The notes under the pieces were generated by a model. That model searched no databases. It was not told the origin of the DNA and saw nothing but the letters and a program-made list of their open reading frames with translations. The translations under genes were made by a program, and so were the position numbers. From Pseudomonas oryzicola (GTDB lineage Bacteria; Pseudomonadota; Gammaproteobacteria; Pseudomonadales; Pseudomonadaceae), in contig NZ_JABWRZ020000002.1 of assembly GCF_014269185.2 (NCBI RefSeq), forward strand, positions 620,001-684,000: 64,000 bases of DNA. The letters are read 5' to 3'. Each line of letters begins with the position of its first letter. Position 1 is the first letter of the stretch. Of this stretch, positions 1-8,978 are shown in pieces.

Positions 1-837
1 CATGCTCGCACCCCGCTTGCGCCAGTCAGCGGCCCATGCCAGGTAACCCGGCGGATCGAGGTCTTCGCGCAGCTCATCCAGGCCATCATTGGCGGTGGCT
101 TCCTTCGACTGCGGCGGGAAGGCGTTGGCATAGGCGCCGATGGCAACGTCAGCGTTGTGTCGCTCGATCACCGAGCGCGCCACATCCACCGCAGCACCGA
201 TGACCTCGGGCTGGCTGCAGTTGAACAGCACGGCCGCCACACCCATACCGACCACGGCTTCGATGGCATCGGCCACCGGCTCGCCGGAACGCAGGCGCGG
301 GGTGTCGTCCACTTCTTCGTCCTGCAGGGTGAAAGACACCCAGAACGGCTTGCCGTCTTCCGGCAGGTGGGCATGGATGGCCCGTACTTCGGCCACCGAG
401 CTCTGGGTTTCTGCCAGCCACAGGTCGACGTGCGGAGCCAGGCCCTGCAACAGCGGCGACAGCACTTCCGCGACGCGCTCGGGCTGGAACAGGTCCGGGC
501 GGTAGGAGCCGAACAGCGGCGGCAACGAGCCCGCGACCTTGACCGGGTGCGCAGCGACATCGGCTGCGTGCCGCGCCAGCTGCCCCGCGATATTGGCCAG
601 CTGGCGCCCTTCCTTGGCAAAACGCTCCTCGCCAATGTGGAAAGGCACCACCGCATAACTGTTGCTGGTAATGACCTGGGCACCGGCGGCGATGAACGAG
701 GCATGTACGCCGACCACCGCTTCGGGCGCCTCGCTCAGCGCCAGGGCCGACCATTCGGGCTGGCGAAACGGCGCCCCACTGCGCTGCAGTTCACGGCCCA
801 TGCCACCGTCGAGAATCACCATCGCTCGCTGTTTCAT
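1..837 (-). CDS. Homocysteine S-methyltransferase family protein (3' end beyond window)
   Basis: The reading frame is open from an ATG at 837 to the window edge (279 codons), so the C-terminus is missing. The N-terminus carries the family signature LDGGMGRELQ at about residues 9-18, and a later FNCSQPE segment supplies the first of the three zinc-ligand cysteines expected in this family. The GGCC pair that would complete the site lies outside the window. Such enzymes move a methyl group from S-methylmethionine or a similar donor to homocysteine to give methionine. The divergent ABC binding protein and permease next door suggest uptake of a sulfur or methyl donor, which is inference. Confidence 0.85.
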   Translation of the reverse strand, partial: MKQRAMVILDGGMGRELQRSGAPFRQPEWSALALSEAPEAVVGVHASFIAAGAQVITSNSYAVVPFHIGEERFAKEGRQLANIAGQLARHAADVAAHPVKVAGSLPPLFGSYRPDLFQPERVAEVLSPLLQGLAPHVDLWLAETQSSVAEVRAIHAHLPEDGKPFWVSFTLQDEEVDDTPRLRSGEPVADAIEAVVGMGVAAVLFNCSQPEVIGAAVDVARSVIERHNADVAIGAYANAFPPQSKEATANDGLDELREDLDPPGYLAWAADWRKRGASM

Positions 838-935
838 ATAACTACTCTGCAGGTTCTTATGAATTAAATTCATTATGTGAGTTTCATTTATAACTATTAA
901 ATACGCTTTCTCCCAATTGGCCAACATTTCAGGTT

Positions 936-1763
936 ATGTGCATGCGATTTTCTACTGTGCTCGGTGCGGGCCTCGTGCTGCTCGCTACTGCTTCCCAGGC
1001 CTTTGCTGGCGCCACGCTGGAGCGGGTTGAATCGCGCAAGGAACTGGTCAACGTGCTGATGGAAAGCTACCCGCCGTTTTCCTTCGTCAACGAGCAGAAC
1101 CAGCTGGCTGGTTTCGACGTGGATGTGGCCAAGGCCGTGGCAGACAAGCTGGGCGTCAAGCTGCGCCTGGAAACCCCGTCGTGGGACGTGATCGCCGCTG
1201 GCCGCTGGAGTGGCCGCTATGACATCTGCATCTGCTCGATGACCCCGAGCAAGGCCCGCGCCGAGGTGTTCGACTTCCCGGTGGAGTACTACGCATCGCC
1301 TGCGGTGATCGTGGTCAACGCCAAGGATGAACGCATCCATGGGGCGAAAGACCTGGACGGTCGCAAGGTTGGTCTGACCAGTGCATCGAGCTACGAGAGC
1401 TACCTGAACAAGAACCTGGTGATAGAAGGCAAGGAAGAGCAGAAGATCGACTACCCCTTCGACTTCGTGCAGATCGCGCCGTACGACACCGACAACGTCG
1501 CCTTCCAGGACCTGGGCCTGGGTGCCGGTGTGCGCCTGGACGCCATCCTCACCAATCTGGTGACGGCGCAGCCGCGCCTGGACCAGGACAAGCGCTTCAA
1601 GCTGGCCGGCGCCCCGCTGTATGAAGAGCCGAACTCGGTAGCCATCGAAAAAGGCGACCCCGAGTGGGATGCCAAGGTGCGTCAGGTATTTGCCGAGCTG
1701 AAGGCTGATGGCACCCTGGCCAAGCTGTCGCAGAAATGGATCGGCGCCGATATCAGCAAATGA
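936..1763 (+). CDS. ABC transporter periplasmic amino-acid-binding protein
   Basis: A 275-residue protein with a cleavable signal peptide (hydrophobic core GLVLLATAS, probable cleavage after AFA at residue 24). Next comes a family 3 solute-binding domain beginning with the usual N-terminal pattern (LVNVLMESYPPFSFVNEQNQ, then GFDVDVAKAVADKLG). Family members bind polar amino acids in the periplasm and deliver them to an inner-membrane permease. Its stop codon overlaps the start of the permease gene, so the two are translationally coupled. An in-frame ATG at 942 is an alternative start. Position beside a homocysteine methyltransferase hints at a methionine-like substrate, but the ligand cannot be read from sequence. 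Confidence 0.9.
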   Translation: MCMRFSTVLGAGLVLLATASQAFAGATLERVESRKELVNVLMESYPPFSFVNEQNQLAGFDVDVAKAVADKLGVKLRLETPSWDVIAAGRWSGRYDICICSMTPSKARAEVFDFPVEYYASPAVIVVNAKDERIHGAKDLDGRKVGLTSASSYESYLNKNLVIEGKEEQKIDYPFDFVQIAPYDTDNVAFQDLGLGAGVRLDAILTNLVTAQPRLDQDKRFKLAGAPLYEEPNSVAIEKGDPEWDAKVRQVFAELKADGTLAKLSQKWIGADISK

Positions 1764-2581
1764 GCACCTTTCCCCCGTCCCTCAAACCCGTGGTGAAAGC
1801 CACGGGTGCCGGCCTGTTCGGCTTTCGCACCCGGTTGCTGCTGACCTGGCTGGCGCTGTTCGGCCTGTTCGTCGCATTTTTTCTCAGCTTCGACCTGAAG
1901 TTCTCGATCATCCTGGAGAAGTTCCCGAACCTCGCCGGTTTCAAGCTCGGGCCCAACGGTTTTCTGCAGGGTGCGGCGCTGACCCTGTTCCTGTGCCTGT
2001 GTTCGATGGTGGTGTCGGTACTGTTCGGCTTTGCCGCCGCGTTGGCGCGCTTGTCGACCAGTGCGGTGCTGGTGGGCATCGCCAGCTTCTACACCTCGTT
2101 CTTTCGCGGGACACCGCTGCTGATCCAGATCCTGCTGATCTACCTGGGGCTGCCACAGCTGGGCCTGGTGCCGGGCGCCATCAGTGCCGGCATCATCGCC
2201 TTGTCGCTGAACTATGGGGCCTACCTGAGCGAGATCTTCCGCGCCGGCATCCTCGGCGTCGCCCGCGGGCAGCGTGAAGCGGCGCTGGCGCTGGGCATGC
2301 GCACGCCGCAGATCTTCTGGCACATCGTCCTGCCCCAGGCCATGCGCGTGATCATTCCGCCGACGGCCAACCAGTTCATCTCGATGCTCAAGGACTCGTC
2401 GCTGATCTCGGTGATGGGTGTCTGGGAGGTGATGTTCCTGGCGCAGTCGTACGGGCGCTCGAGCTACCGCTACCTGGAGATGCTGACCACGGCAGCAGTG
2501 ATCTACTGGGTGCTGTCGATCCTGCTGGAGCTGGTGCAGGCGCGGCTGGAGCGGCATTTTGGCCGGGCGTATCAGCGCTAA
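1760..2581 (+). CDS. Amino-acid ABC transporter permease (HisM/GlnP type)
   Basis: The ATG at 1760 overlaps the binding-protein stop (ATGA), giving 273 residues. Hydrophobic segments fit about five membrane helices. The cytoplasmic EAA loop that docks the ATPase is clear: REAALALGMRTPQIFWHIVLP about two thirds along the chain. It is the membrane channel for the substrate captured by the upstream protein. No ATPase gene follows; a convergent malate dehydrogenase comes next. The energising subunit must therefore be encoded elsewhere or shared. The gene ends just before a strong inverted repeat that can act as terminator. Confidence 0.92.
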   Translation: MSTFPPSLKPVVKATGAGLFGFRTRLLLTWLALFGLFVAFFLSFDLKFSIILEKFPNLAGFKLGPNGFLQGAALTLFLCLCSMVVSVLFGFAAALARLSTSAVLVGIASFYTSFFRGTPLLIQILLIYLGLPQLGLVPGAISAGIIALSLNYGAYLSEIFRAGILGVARGQREAALALGMRTPQIFWHIVLPQAMRVIIPPTANQFISMLKDSSLISVMGVWEVMFLAQSYGRSSYRYLEMLTTAAVIYWVLSILLELVQARLERHFGRAYQR

Positions 2582-2606
2582 GGGCCAGGCTCAGCAGGCA
2601 GGGTCC

Positions 2607-2636
2607 CTGTGGGAGCGGGCATGCCCGCTCCCACAC
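2607..2636. terminator. REP-like inverted repeat between convergent genes
   Basis: GTGGGAGCGGGC and GCCCGCTCCCAC form an almost perfect stem centred near 2622. It lies between the permease stop and the convergent mdh stop, so it could terminate both transcripts. The GGGAGCGGGC core also resembles P. putida REP elements. Confidence 0.6.
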
Positions 2637-2638
2637 AG

Positions 2639-3568
2639 TCACAGCGCTTTCATTTCGGCGATATCCCGCGCCACCTGATCGGCCGACTGGTCGAACATTG
2701 CCTGTTCCTGCGCATCCAGCGGCAACTCGATAACCTGCGCCAGCCCCTCATCGGCCAATACGCAAGGCACGCCCATGGCAATATCCTTGCGCCCATACTC
2801 GCCCTCCAGAATTGCCACCGCCGGCAAGATGCGGTTGCGCCCGTTGGCGATCGCATCCACCATCTGCGCAATGGCCACGCCCGGCGCATCGCAGGCGCTG
2901 CCCAGCTTCTTCAAGCCAAGGATCTCGCCGCCACCTTTGCGCGTGCGCTCGACGATCTGCTCGATCTGCTCACTGGACAGGAAGTGCGACAACGGCACCG
3001 AACCGATCTGGCAGTAGCGCATCAGCGGCACCATGCTGTCGCCATGCCCGCCCAGCACCAACGCGGTGATATCACGGGCGGAGAAACCGGTCTGTTCGGC
3101 GATGAAACATTTCATCCGCGCGGTATCCAGCACCCCTGCCTGGCCGAACACCTTGTTGCGCCCCTGCCCGCTGAGGCTCCAGGCGCGGTAGGTGAGCACA
3201 TCGACCGGATTGGACACTACCAGCACTGTGGCAGCCGGCGCATGTTGCTCGATGCCGGCCATGATGCCGTCGAGGATGGGCAGGTTGGTAGCGAGTACAT
3301 CCTGACGCGACTGGCCCGGCTTGCGCGGCACGCCTGCGGTGATCACCACCAGCTCGGAACCCTGCAGCAATTCGGCGTTGCCGCCGCCATGCACACGGGT
3401 ATCGGAACCAGCTTCGACTGCAGCTTGCCACACGTCCAGCGCCTTGCCCTTGGCCATGTCACCCTGCACGTCCATCAGCACCAGTTCACGGCACAACTCG
3501 TCGCGGGCAATGATCTGGGCCGCCGCCTCGCCGACAATGCCGGCGCCTACGATTGACAGTTTGTTCAC
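2639..3568 (-). CDS. mdh: NAD-dependent malate dehydrogenase (LDH-like type)
   Basis: A GTG start at 3568 is preferred because GGGAGG lies 7-8 bases upstream; an earlier ATG would add 27 residues lacking family character. The 309-residue product has the dinucleotide fold signature GAGIVG (residues 8-13) with Asp33 after strand two, favouring NAD. The substrate loop VPRKPGQSR has Arg82 and Arg88, with Arg at the position that selects malate over lactate. Asn120 and the catalytic His175 in GGHGD complete the site. It oxidises malate to oxaloacetate in the cytosol. It is convergent with the ABC permease and stands alone. Confidence 0.92.
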   Translation of the reverse strand: MNKLSIVGAGIVGEAAAQIIARDELCRELVLMDVQGDMAKGKALDVWQAAVEAGSDTRVHGGGNAELLQGSELVVITAGVPRKPGQSRQDVLATNLPILDGIMAGIEQHAPAATVLVVSNPVDVLTYRAWSLSGQGRNKVFGQAGVLDTARMKCFIAEQTGFSARDITALVLGGHGDSMVPLMRYCQIGSVPLSHFLSSEQIEQIVERTRKGGGEILGLKKLGSACDAPGVAIAQMVDAIANGRNRILPAVAILEGEYGRKDIAMGVPCVLADEGLAQVIELPLDAQEQAMFDQSADQVARDIAEMKAL

Positions 3569-3681
3569 CTGACACCTCCCAGCGGCGCGCGCCACCAGGA
3601 ACACGCCTGCGTATAGAAGGAGTATTGCCGGTTGAGGCAAAAAGGCCACATCAGCCGACGATCATGTTGCCCGTTGCGTAC

Positions 3682-5382
3682 TCAGTTGAGGACCGCAACC
3701 GCGTCCCCTATCGGCTCCAGCAGCCCCTGGCGAGTCGCCCTGCACACGGCGCTGACCACCGCCTGCAGCGAGGCCTGCAAACTGCTGTTGTCCCTGCCGA
3801 CGCCAAACAGCAACTGGCCGTGGACGCGAATTTCCACGTAGGCAATGGCTTCGGCCTCGGCACCATCACGCACCGCATGCTCGTGGTAGTCGGCAATGTC
3901 GAAACTCAGCCCCTGTGCGGCAAATGCATTGGCCAACCCGGCCAGCGGCCCGTTACCTTTGCCGGCGAGCGTCACCCGCCCACCCTCGAATGCCAGTTGC
4001 GCACTGATGCAGGTGCCAGCATCGCCAGTGGTGATCACAGGCTGGGTCAGCGTGTAGGGTTTGCCCCGCTGCAGATAGTCATTGGTAAAGCTGGACAGGA
4101 TCATCTCGCTGGTCACTTCCTGGCCCTTGGCGTCGGCGACGCGCTGAACCAGGCCGCTGAATTCCATTTGCAGGCGACGCGGCAGCACGATGCCCTGCTG
4201 CTCCAGCAAGTAAGCGACCCCACCTTTGCCAGACTGGCTGTTGACGCGGATCACGGCCTCGTAGTTGCGCCCCATATCGGCCGGATCGATCGGCAGGTAG
4301 GGAATTTCCCAGTAGCCGTCAGGGTTGTCACGTCGACGGGCAAAGCCCTTCTTGATGGCGTCCTGGTGGGACCCGGAGAAGGCGGTGAAAACCAGTTCAC
4401 CGGCGTAGGGATGACGCGGATGGGTGGGCAGCTGGTTGCAATACTCGACTTCGCGCTGGACATGGATGATGTCCGAAAAGTCCAGCTCGGGGCTGATACC
4501 GCTGGTATACAGGTTCATGGCCAAGGTCAGGATATCGACGTTACCGGTGCGCTCACCGTTACCGAACAACGTCCCTTCGACCCGTTCGGCGCCCGCCAGG
4601 CAGGCCTGTTCGGCGGTAGCGACCCCGGTGCCACGGTCATTATGCGGGTGCACGCTGATGATCACGCTGTCGCGTTTTTTCACGTGGCGGCAGAACCACT
4701 CGATCTGATCGGCGAACACATTGGCGGTGGCGACCTCGACGGTAGTGGGCAGGTTGAGGATCATCTTGTTGCACGGTGTTGGCTGAAACTCGTCGATGAC
4801 CGCTTCACAGATTTCCAGGCCGAAATCCAGCTCGGTGAAACAGAAGGTTTCCGGCGAATACTGATAGGTCCACTGAGTTTGCGGGTTGGCCTGCATCAGC
4901 GCCTTGATCTCGCGGGTGGCCTGGGTGGCGATACCGATGCACCCGGCGCGATCGACACCGAACACGACCTCGCGGAATACCGGAGCGGTGGCATTGTAGA
5001 CATGCACGATCGCCCGCGGCACGCCCTTGAGCGCTTCGAAGGTACGTTCGATCAGGTGGGTACGGGCCTGGGTCATGACCTGGATGGTGACGTCGTCAGG
5101 GATTGCACCGCTTTCGATCAACTCGCGCAGGTAATCGAAGTCGGTCTGCGAGGCCGCCGGGAAGCCTACTTCGATCTGCTTGAAGCCTACCTTGACCAAA
5201 AGATCGAAGAAGCGGCGTTTGCGCTCGGCATTCATCGGCTCTATCAGCGCCTGGTTGCCGTCTCGCATATCGACACTGCACCAAGTGGGCGCCACTTTTT
5301 GTACCCTGCCCGGCCATGTGCGGTCCGGGAGATCCACGGTGGCGAAATGGCGGTACTTGGTGGAAGGGTCCTTCAACATCAT
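3682..5382 (-). CDS. leuA: 2-isopropylmalate synthase, divergent LeuA paralogue
   Basis: Start ATG 5382 has AAGGAG nine bases upstream (566 residues); a second ATG follows directly. The catalytic domain has the DRE-TIM signatures MRDGNQ (Arg40, Asp41 region) and HPHNDRG, which bind the divalent metal and catalyse condensation of acetyl-CoA with 2-ketoisovalerate. The C-terminal third is a LeuA regulatory/dimer domain (start of leucine synthesis, feedback control). From memory, the usual P. putida LeuA begins with a different sequence (IWCSSDLRDGNQ rather than TWCSVDMRDGNQ), so this looks like a second copy rather than the housekeeping enzyme. It might use a different 2-oxoacid. Its upstream region holds a large palindrome. 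Confidence 0.85.
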   Translation of the reverse strand: MMLKDPSTKYRHFATVDLPDRTWPGRVQKVAPTWCSVDMRDGNQALIEPMNAERKRRFFDLLVKVGFKQIEVGFPAASQTDFDYLRELIESGAIPDDVTIQVMTQARTHLIERTFEALKGVPRAIVHVYNATAPVFREVVFGVDRAGCIGIATQATREIKALMQANPQTQWTYQYSPETFCFTELDFGLEICEAVIDEFQPTPCNKMILNLPTTVEVATANVFADQIEWFCRHVKKRDSVIISVHPHNDRGTGVATAEQACLAGAERVEGTLFGNGERTGNVDILTLAMNLYTSGISPELDFSDIIHVQREVEYCNQLPTHPRHPYAGELVFTAFSGSHQDAIKKGFARRRDNPDGYWEIPYLPIDPADMGRNYEAVIRVNSQSGKGGVAYLLEQQGIVLPRRLQMEFSGLVQRVADAKGQEVTSEMILSSFTNDYLQRGKPYTLTQPVITTGDAGTCISAQLAFEGGRVTLAGKGNGPLAGLANAFAAQGLSFDIADYHEHAVRDGAEAEAIAYVEIRVHGQLLFGVGRDNSSLQASLQAVVSAVCRATRQGLLEPIGDAVAVLN

Positions 5383-5507
5383 GGCGGCGTTCTCCTTGGC
5401 TGCGCGGATCGTGATGGCCGCCGACGAGACGACGACCAAACTCAGATATTGGATCCAATTTATGCCGAATGATGTTGCCCGGGATTGCGTTTTTCTTCGC
5501 AATAGCG

Positions 5508-5534
5508 ATTCATGCAATTGAACATTGCACGAAT
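5508..5534. promoter_or_regulatory. 27-bp imperfect palindrome upstream of leuA paralogue
   Basis: Arms ATTCATGCAAT and ATTGCACGAAT pair at 10 of 11 positions around a 5-base spacer, in an AT-rich stretch about 130 bases upstream of the leuA start. Size and symmetry suit an operator for a dimeric regulator. No promoter elements could be assigned with confidence. Confidence 0.45.
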
Positions 5535-5647
5535 AATTAATTTATTGGTGATTATTTGCGACAACCAACGCAAAGCCATTGAGTTGCTGCCAGAACGGTA
5601 GGTGACGACTGCCGAGCAGTGGGCACAGGCCAATCCGCTGCACCGGG

Positions 5648-6538
5648 CTATGCCTTGCACAGACGCTCGGCGATGAAGTCGACGAATACGCGGATCTTCG
5701 GCGACAGGTGGCGGCTCGATGGCCACAGCGCCCAGAACTGGCCCTGGTCGGAGGTGTGGGCATCAAGCAGGCTTTCCACTGCGCCAGCCCTCACCGATTC
5801 ACGTACCAGAAAGTCCGGCATGTAAGCGATGCCATGGCCATCCACCGCGGCCATCAGCACCGCCTCCATGTTGTTCAGCGTCAGTACCGTCGGTAGGCGC
5901 AGTTGGGTGAACTCGGGATCGGTGCTGAGGCTCCAGTCCATGATCTTGCCGGTGGTGACGAAGCGATAGCGCAGGCAATCGTGACGCTCCAGGTCGGCTA
6001 GCGTCTGCGGGCGCCCCTTGCGTGCCAGGTAAGCGGGCGCTGCGCAGAGGACGAAGCGGAACGGCCCGAGCTTGCGTGACATCAGTCTTGAATCGGCGAG
6101 CGCACCACTACGGATCACCACATCGAAGCCATCGTCGATCAGGTCGACCAGATGGTCGTTGAAGTCCATCTCCAGCTCGATCTCCGGGTACGCCTCGCGA
6201 AACGCCGGCATCAGTGGCAGCAGAAAACGGTAGCCGATGGTCGGCAGGCTGACCCGCAGGCGACCACGCGGCGCCTGTATCGCATGGCACAGCATGGCCT
6301 CGGCCTCCTGGAGGTCGTCGAGGATGCGTCGGCAGCGCTCGTAGAACAGCTGGCCTTCGGCCGTCAGGCTGACCTTGCGCGTGCTGCGCTGGAACAGCCG
6401 CACGTTCAAGGAAGCCTCCAGGCGGGCAACGTTCTTGCCGACCGCCGATGCGGAAATGCCCATCGCCCTCGCTGCGTTGACGAAACTCAGCGACTCGGCA
6501 GTTTTTACGAAGGCGAGGATGCCGTTCAGGCTTTCCAT
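5648..6538 (-). CDS. LysR-family transcriptional regulator
   Basis: 296 residues, ATG preceded by AAGGATG. The N-terminal winged helix-turn-helix is typical (FVKTAESLSFVNAARAMGIS, then VGKNVARLEASLNVRLFQRSTR), followed by the LysR effector-binding domain with PEIELEMDFND and a conserved SGALADSRL region. This is the subgroup usually annotated as DhcR/PecT-like. The gene is divergent from the DHA2 exporter 109 bases away, the usual arrangement for a LysR regulator and its target. It also reads towards the leuA paralogue, so control of either neighbour is possible. The inducer is unknown. Confidence 0.93.
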   Translation of the reverse strand: MESLNGILAFVKTAESLSFVNAARAMGISASAVGKNVARLEASLNVRLFQRSTRKVSLTAEGQLFYERCRRILDDLQEAEAMLCHAIQAPRGRLRVSLPTIGYRFLLPLMPAFREAYPEIELEMDFNDHLVDLIDDGFDVVIRSGALADSRLMSRKLGPFRFVLCAAPAYLARKGRPQTLADLERHDCLRYRFVTTGKIMDWSLSTDPEFTQLRLPTVLTLNNMEAVLMAAVDGHGIAYMPDFLVRESVRAGAVESLLDAHTSDQGQFWALWPSSRHLSPKIRVFVDFIAERLCKA

Positions 6539-6647
6539 GGCATTACATCCTTTATGTCCATTATGAGTGGAGTTCCAGCCTGTTTATTCAACATTGTGGC
6601 CATTCTAGATTTAACGCACACGATGCTACGACAGAAGGGACAGCACA

Positions 6648-8186
6648 ATGGACCGGGCTACCGACCACACTCCGCACACGGACCGTTATTACGTTCTGAT
6701 TGCCATCTGCCTGGCTGCCCTGGTGCTACCGCTGAGCTTCACCGGCGGGGCCGTGGCCACGCCTGCCATCGGTAAGGCCTTCGATGCCGATCCAGCCGCG
6801 CTCACGTGGATCACCAACGCCTTCATGCTCAGCTTCGGCAGCCTGCTGATGGCGGCCGGGAGCCTGTCGGACCTTTATGGGCGAAAGCGCCTGTTCACCC
6901 TGGGCCTGGCCCTGTTCGGTTTCGTCAGCATCCTGCTGGCGAACGTCTCCAACATCGTCTGGCTAGATGCCCTGCGGGCGGTACAGGGAGTTGCCGCCGC
7001 CGCTGCCCTGGCCAGCGGTTCCGCCGCCTTGGCCCAGGAGTTCGAGGGCCTGGCCCGCACACGCGCGTTCAGCCTGCTGGGCACCACGTTCGGCCTGGGC
7101 CTGGCGTTCGGGCCGATGCTCAGCGGCCTGTTGATCGAGCAGTTCGGCTGGCGCTCGATCTTCGTCAGCAGCGCGATCCTTGCGGCGATCTCGCTGCTGG
7201 CGGCGTTGGCACGGATGCGCGAAAGCCGTAACCCCGCAGCGCATGAACTCGACCTGCCCGGAGTGCTTGGCTTCTCGAGTATGCTCGCGCTGTCCACCAC
7301 TGCGATCATCCTGGGCCCCCAGGCCGGCTGGCGTTCGCCGCTGATCCTGGGCCTTTTCGGCGGCGCGGCGCTGAGCCTGCTGGCGTTCGTGATGATCGAA
7401 CTGCGCGCCAGGCAGCCGATGCTCGCGCTGGGCCTGCTGAAATACCCGCGCTTCGTCGGGGTGCAGATGCTGCCGATCGGCACCTGTTACTGCTATATCG
7501 TGCTGGTCGTACTGTTGCCGTTTCGCCTGATCGGCGTGGAAGGCATCGCCCCGCTGCGCTGCGGCCTGATCCTGCTGGCGCTGTCGGCGCCGATGCTGGT
7601 GGTCCCGTTGCTGGCCGCCTGGCTGACCCGCTGGGTAAGTGCCGGCATGCTGTCGGCCGCAGGCTTCCTGACGGCGGCCGCGGGGTTGTGTATGTTGGCC
7701 AATACCGCCATAGGCGATCACCAGCAACTGGTGCTGGCAATGCTGGTGATTGGTATCGGCACCGGCTTCCCCTGGGGGTTGATGGACGGGCTGGCGGTCA
7801 GCGTGATTCCCAAGGAGCAGGCGGGCATGGCCGCCGGTATCTTCAACACCACCCGGGTGGCGGGCGAGGGCGTCGCCCTGGCGATCACCATCGCTCTGCT
7901 CAGCGCCTTGGTCGGCAACGGTCTCGGGCGCGTGCTGCCTGCGGGCAACTACCGCGAACTGGCGCAGCGCCTGGTGATGGGCGACCTGAGCCAGGTCCAG
8001 GGCATCGATCCGTTGCTGCTCAAGACCGCGTATGTGGAAGGCTTCAGCGCCTTGATGGTGGTCCTGATCGGCTTCACCGTATTGTCGGCGGGGGCGGCGT
8101 TCTTCTTGCTCGGTCGAGACAATGAGGCCGGGCGTGCCAATACGCCTCGAAACAGCCTGCCAGCCTCCGATTCGGCACGGGGCTGA
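6648..8186 (+). CDS. MFS multidrug exporter, DHA2 (EmrB/QacA-like) family
   Basis: 512 residues, with hydrophobicity fitting 14 membrane helices and motif A after helix two (GSLSDLYGRKRLF). The region between helices four and five (GTTFGLGLAFGPMLSGLL) matches motif C of drug/proton antiporters. Such proteins export drugs or metabolites in exchange for protons. Divergent from the LysR gene, so probably induced by it. No membrane-fusion or outer-membrane partner gene is adjacent, so it may act as a single component pump. Substrate cannot be inferred. Confidence 0.9.
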   Translation: MDRATDHTPHTDRYYVLIAICLAALVLPLSFTGGAVATPAIGKAFDADPAALTWITNAFMLSFGSLLMAAGSLSDLYGRKRLFTLGLALFGFVSILLANVSNIVWLDALRAVQGVAAAAALASGSAALAQEFEGLARTRAFSLLGTTFGLGLAFGPMLSGLLIEQFGWRSIFVSSAILAAISLLAALARMRESRNPAAHELDLPGVLGFSSMLALSTTAIILGPQAGWRSPLILGLFGGAALSLLAFVMIELRARQPMLALGLLKYPRFVGVQMLPIGTCYCYIVLVVLLPFRLIGVEGIAPLRCGLILLALSAPMLVVPLLAAWLTRWVSAGMLSAAGFLTAAAGLCMLANTAIGDHQQLVLAMLVIGIGTGFPWGLMDGLAVSVIPKEQAGMAAGIFNTTRVAGEGVALAITIALLSALVGNGLGRVLPAGNYRELAQRLVMGDLSQVQGIDPLLLKTAYVEGFSALMVVLIGFTVLSAGAAFFLLGRDNEAGRANTPRNSLPASDSARG

Positions 8187-8206
8187 GCACGGGAGCCGCT
8201 CTGCCG

Positions 8207-8647
8207 TCATGCCATGCCGCCAAGAACCACAAGCGCCAGCAGCACATAGCGTCCCCCCTTGGCCAGGGTGACCAGCAGCAAGAGACGCCAGAACGGTTCG
8301 CGCATGACTCCGGCCACCAAGGTGATCGGATCGCCTATGAGGGGCACCCAACTCAGTAGCAATGACCAGAACCCATAGCGCCGGTAAATGGCCTGCGCCT
8401 TCTCCAGTTTGGCCTCGCTGACCGGGAACCAGCGCTTGTGGCGGAAATGTTCGATACCCCGGCCAAGCACCCAGTTCGCCACTGAGCCAAGCACGTTGCC
8501 GACGGTGGCCACCGCGACAAGCGCCTCCGGCAGGTAATGCCCGGACACCAGCATCGCGACCAGCGCCGCTTCCGATTGCATGGGTAACAAGGTCGCCGCT
8601 GCAAACGCGGCCAGGAACAGCCCGAGGTAGCTGGTGAGTTCGAACAA
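8207..8647 (-). CDS. YqaA/DedA-type small inner-membrane protein
   Basis: 146 residues with four or five hydrophobic segments and the VTI-type features PMQSEAAL, ATVGNVLGSVANW and SWVPLIGDPITLVAG characteristic of the YqaA branch of the VTT/DedA superfamily, proteins linked to membrane lipid handling. The only usable start is a TTG at 8647: an in-frame stop lies 24 bases upstream and no ATG or GTG occurs between. No strong ribosome site is visible, so translation may be weak. It is convergent with the DHA2 exporter gene. Confidence 0.8.
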   Translation of the reverse strand: MFELTSYLGLFLAAFAAATLLPMQSEAALVAMLVSGHYLPEALVAVATVGNVLGSVANWVLGRGIEHFRHKRWFPVSEAKLEKAQAIYRRYGFWSLLLSWVPLIGDPITLVAGVMREPFWRLLLLVTLAKGGRYVLLALVVLGGMA

Positions 8648-8978
8648 AGCGCTACTGGTACCTGGTGACTAGCTTGAATTTGAGGGCCGACCGATCGCCT
8701 TGGGGGGCCCCACCAGCGAGACATTTCGCTGGCGATGCTATCCCCCCTCGGAAAGCGGGTCAACGCGACACCTGTTGTTCAGAACGTACCATCGCTGGCC
8801 GTCGCTTCTGCCTCATGCAAACCGATAGCCCTGAAGATAACCAACCTTCCGAGGTACCCAGTATCGAGCGTATCCTCGCAAGCTTGTGAGAAAGCATTGG
8901 CAATCACAACCGACTGACTACAGTTGCCGGGCGCAATCAATAGGCTGCTGACGGCTTTTGCAAGTGAGGAAATCGAAA
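8648..8978. other. Intergenic region with small hairpin, before chrA
   Basis: 331 bases between the divergent yqaA-type and chrA genes. A perfect 7-bp stem (CCAGCGA 8713-8719 with TCGCTGG 8726-8732) is bracketed by GGGGGG and CCCCCC runs that could extend it into a larger structure. No gene is visible. Confidence 0.5.

Noticed and set aside
3553..5472. A 639-codon open frame opposite the leuA paralogue
   Set aside because: Antisense shadow of a clearly real gene; composition typical of GC-rich antisense frames.
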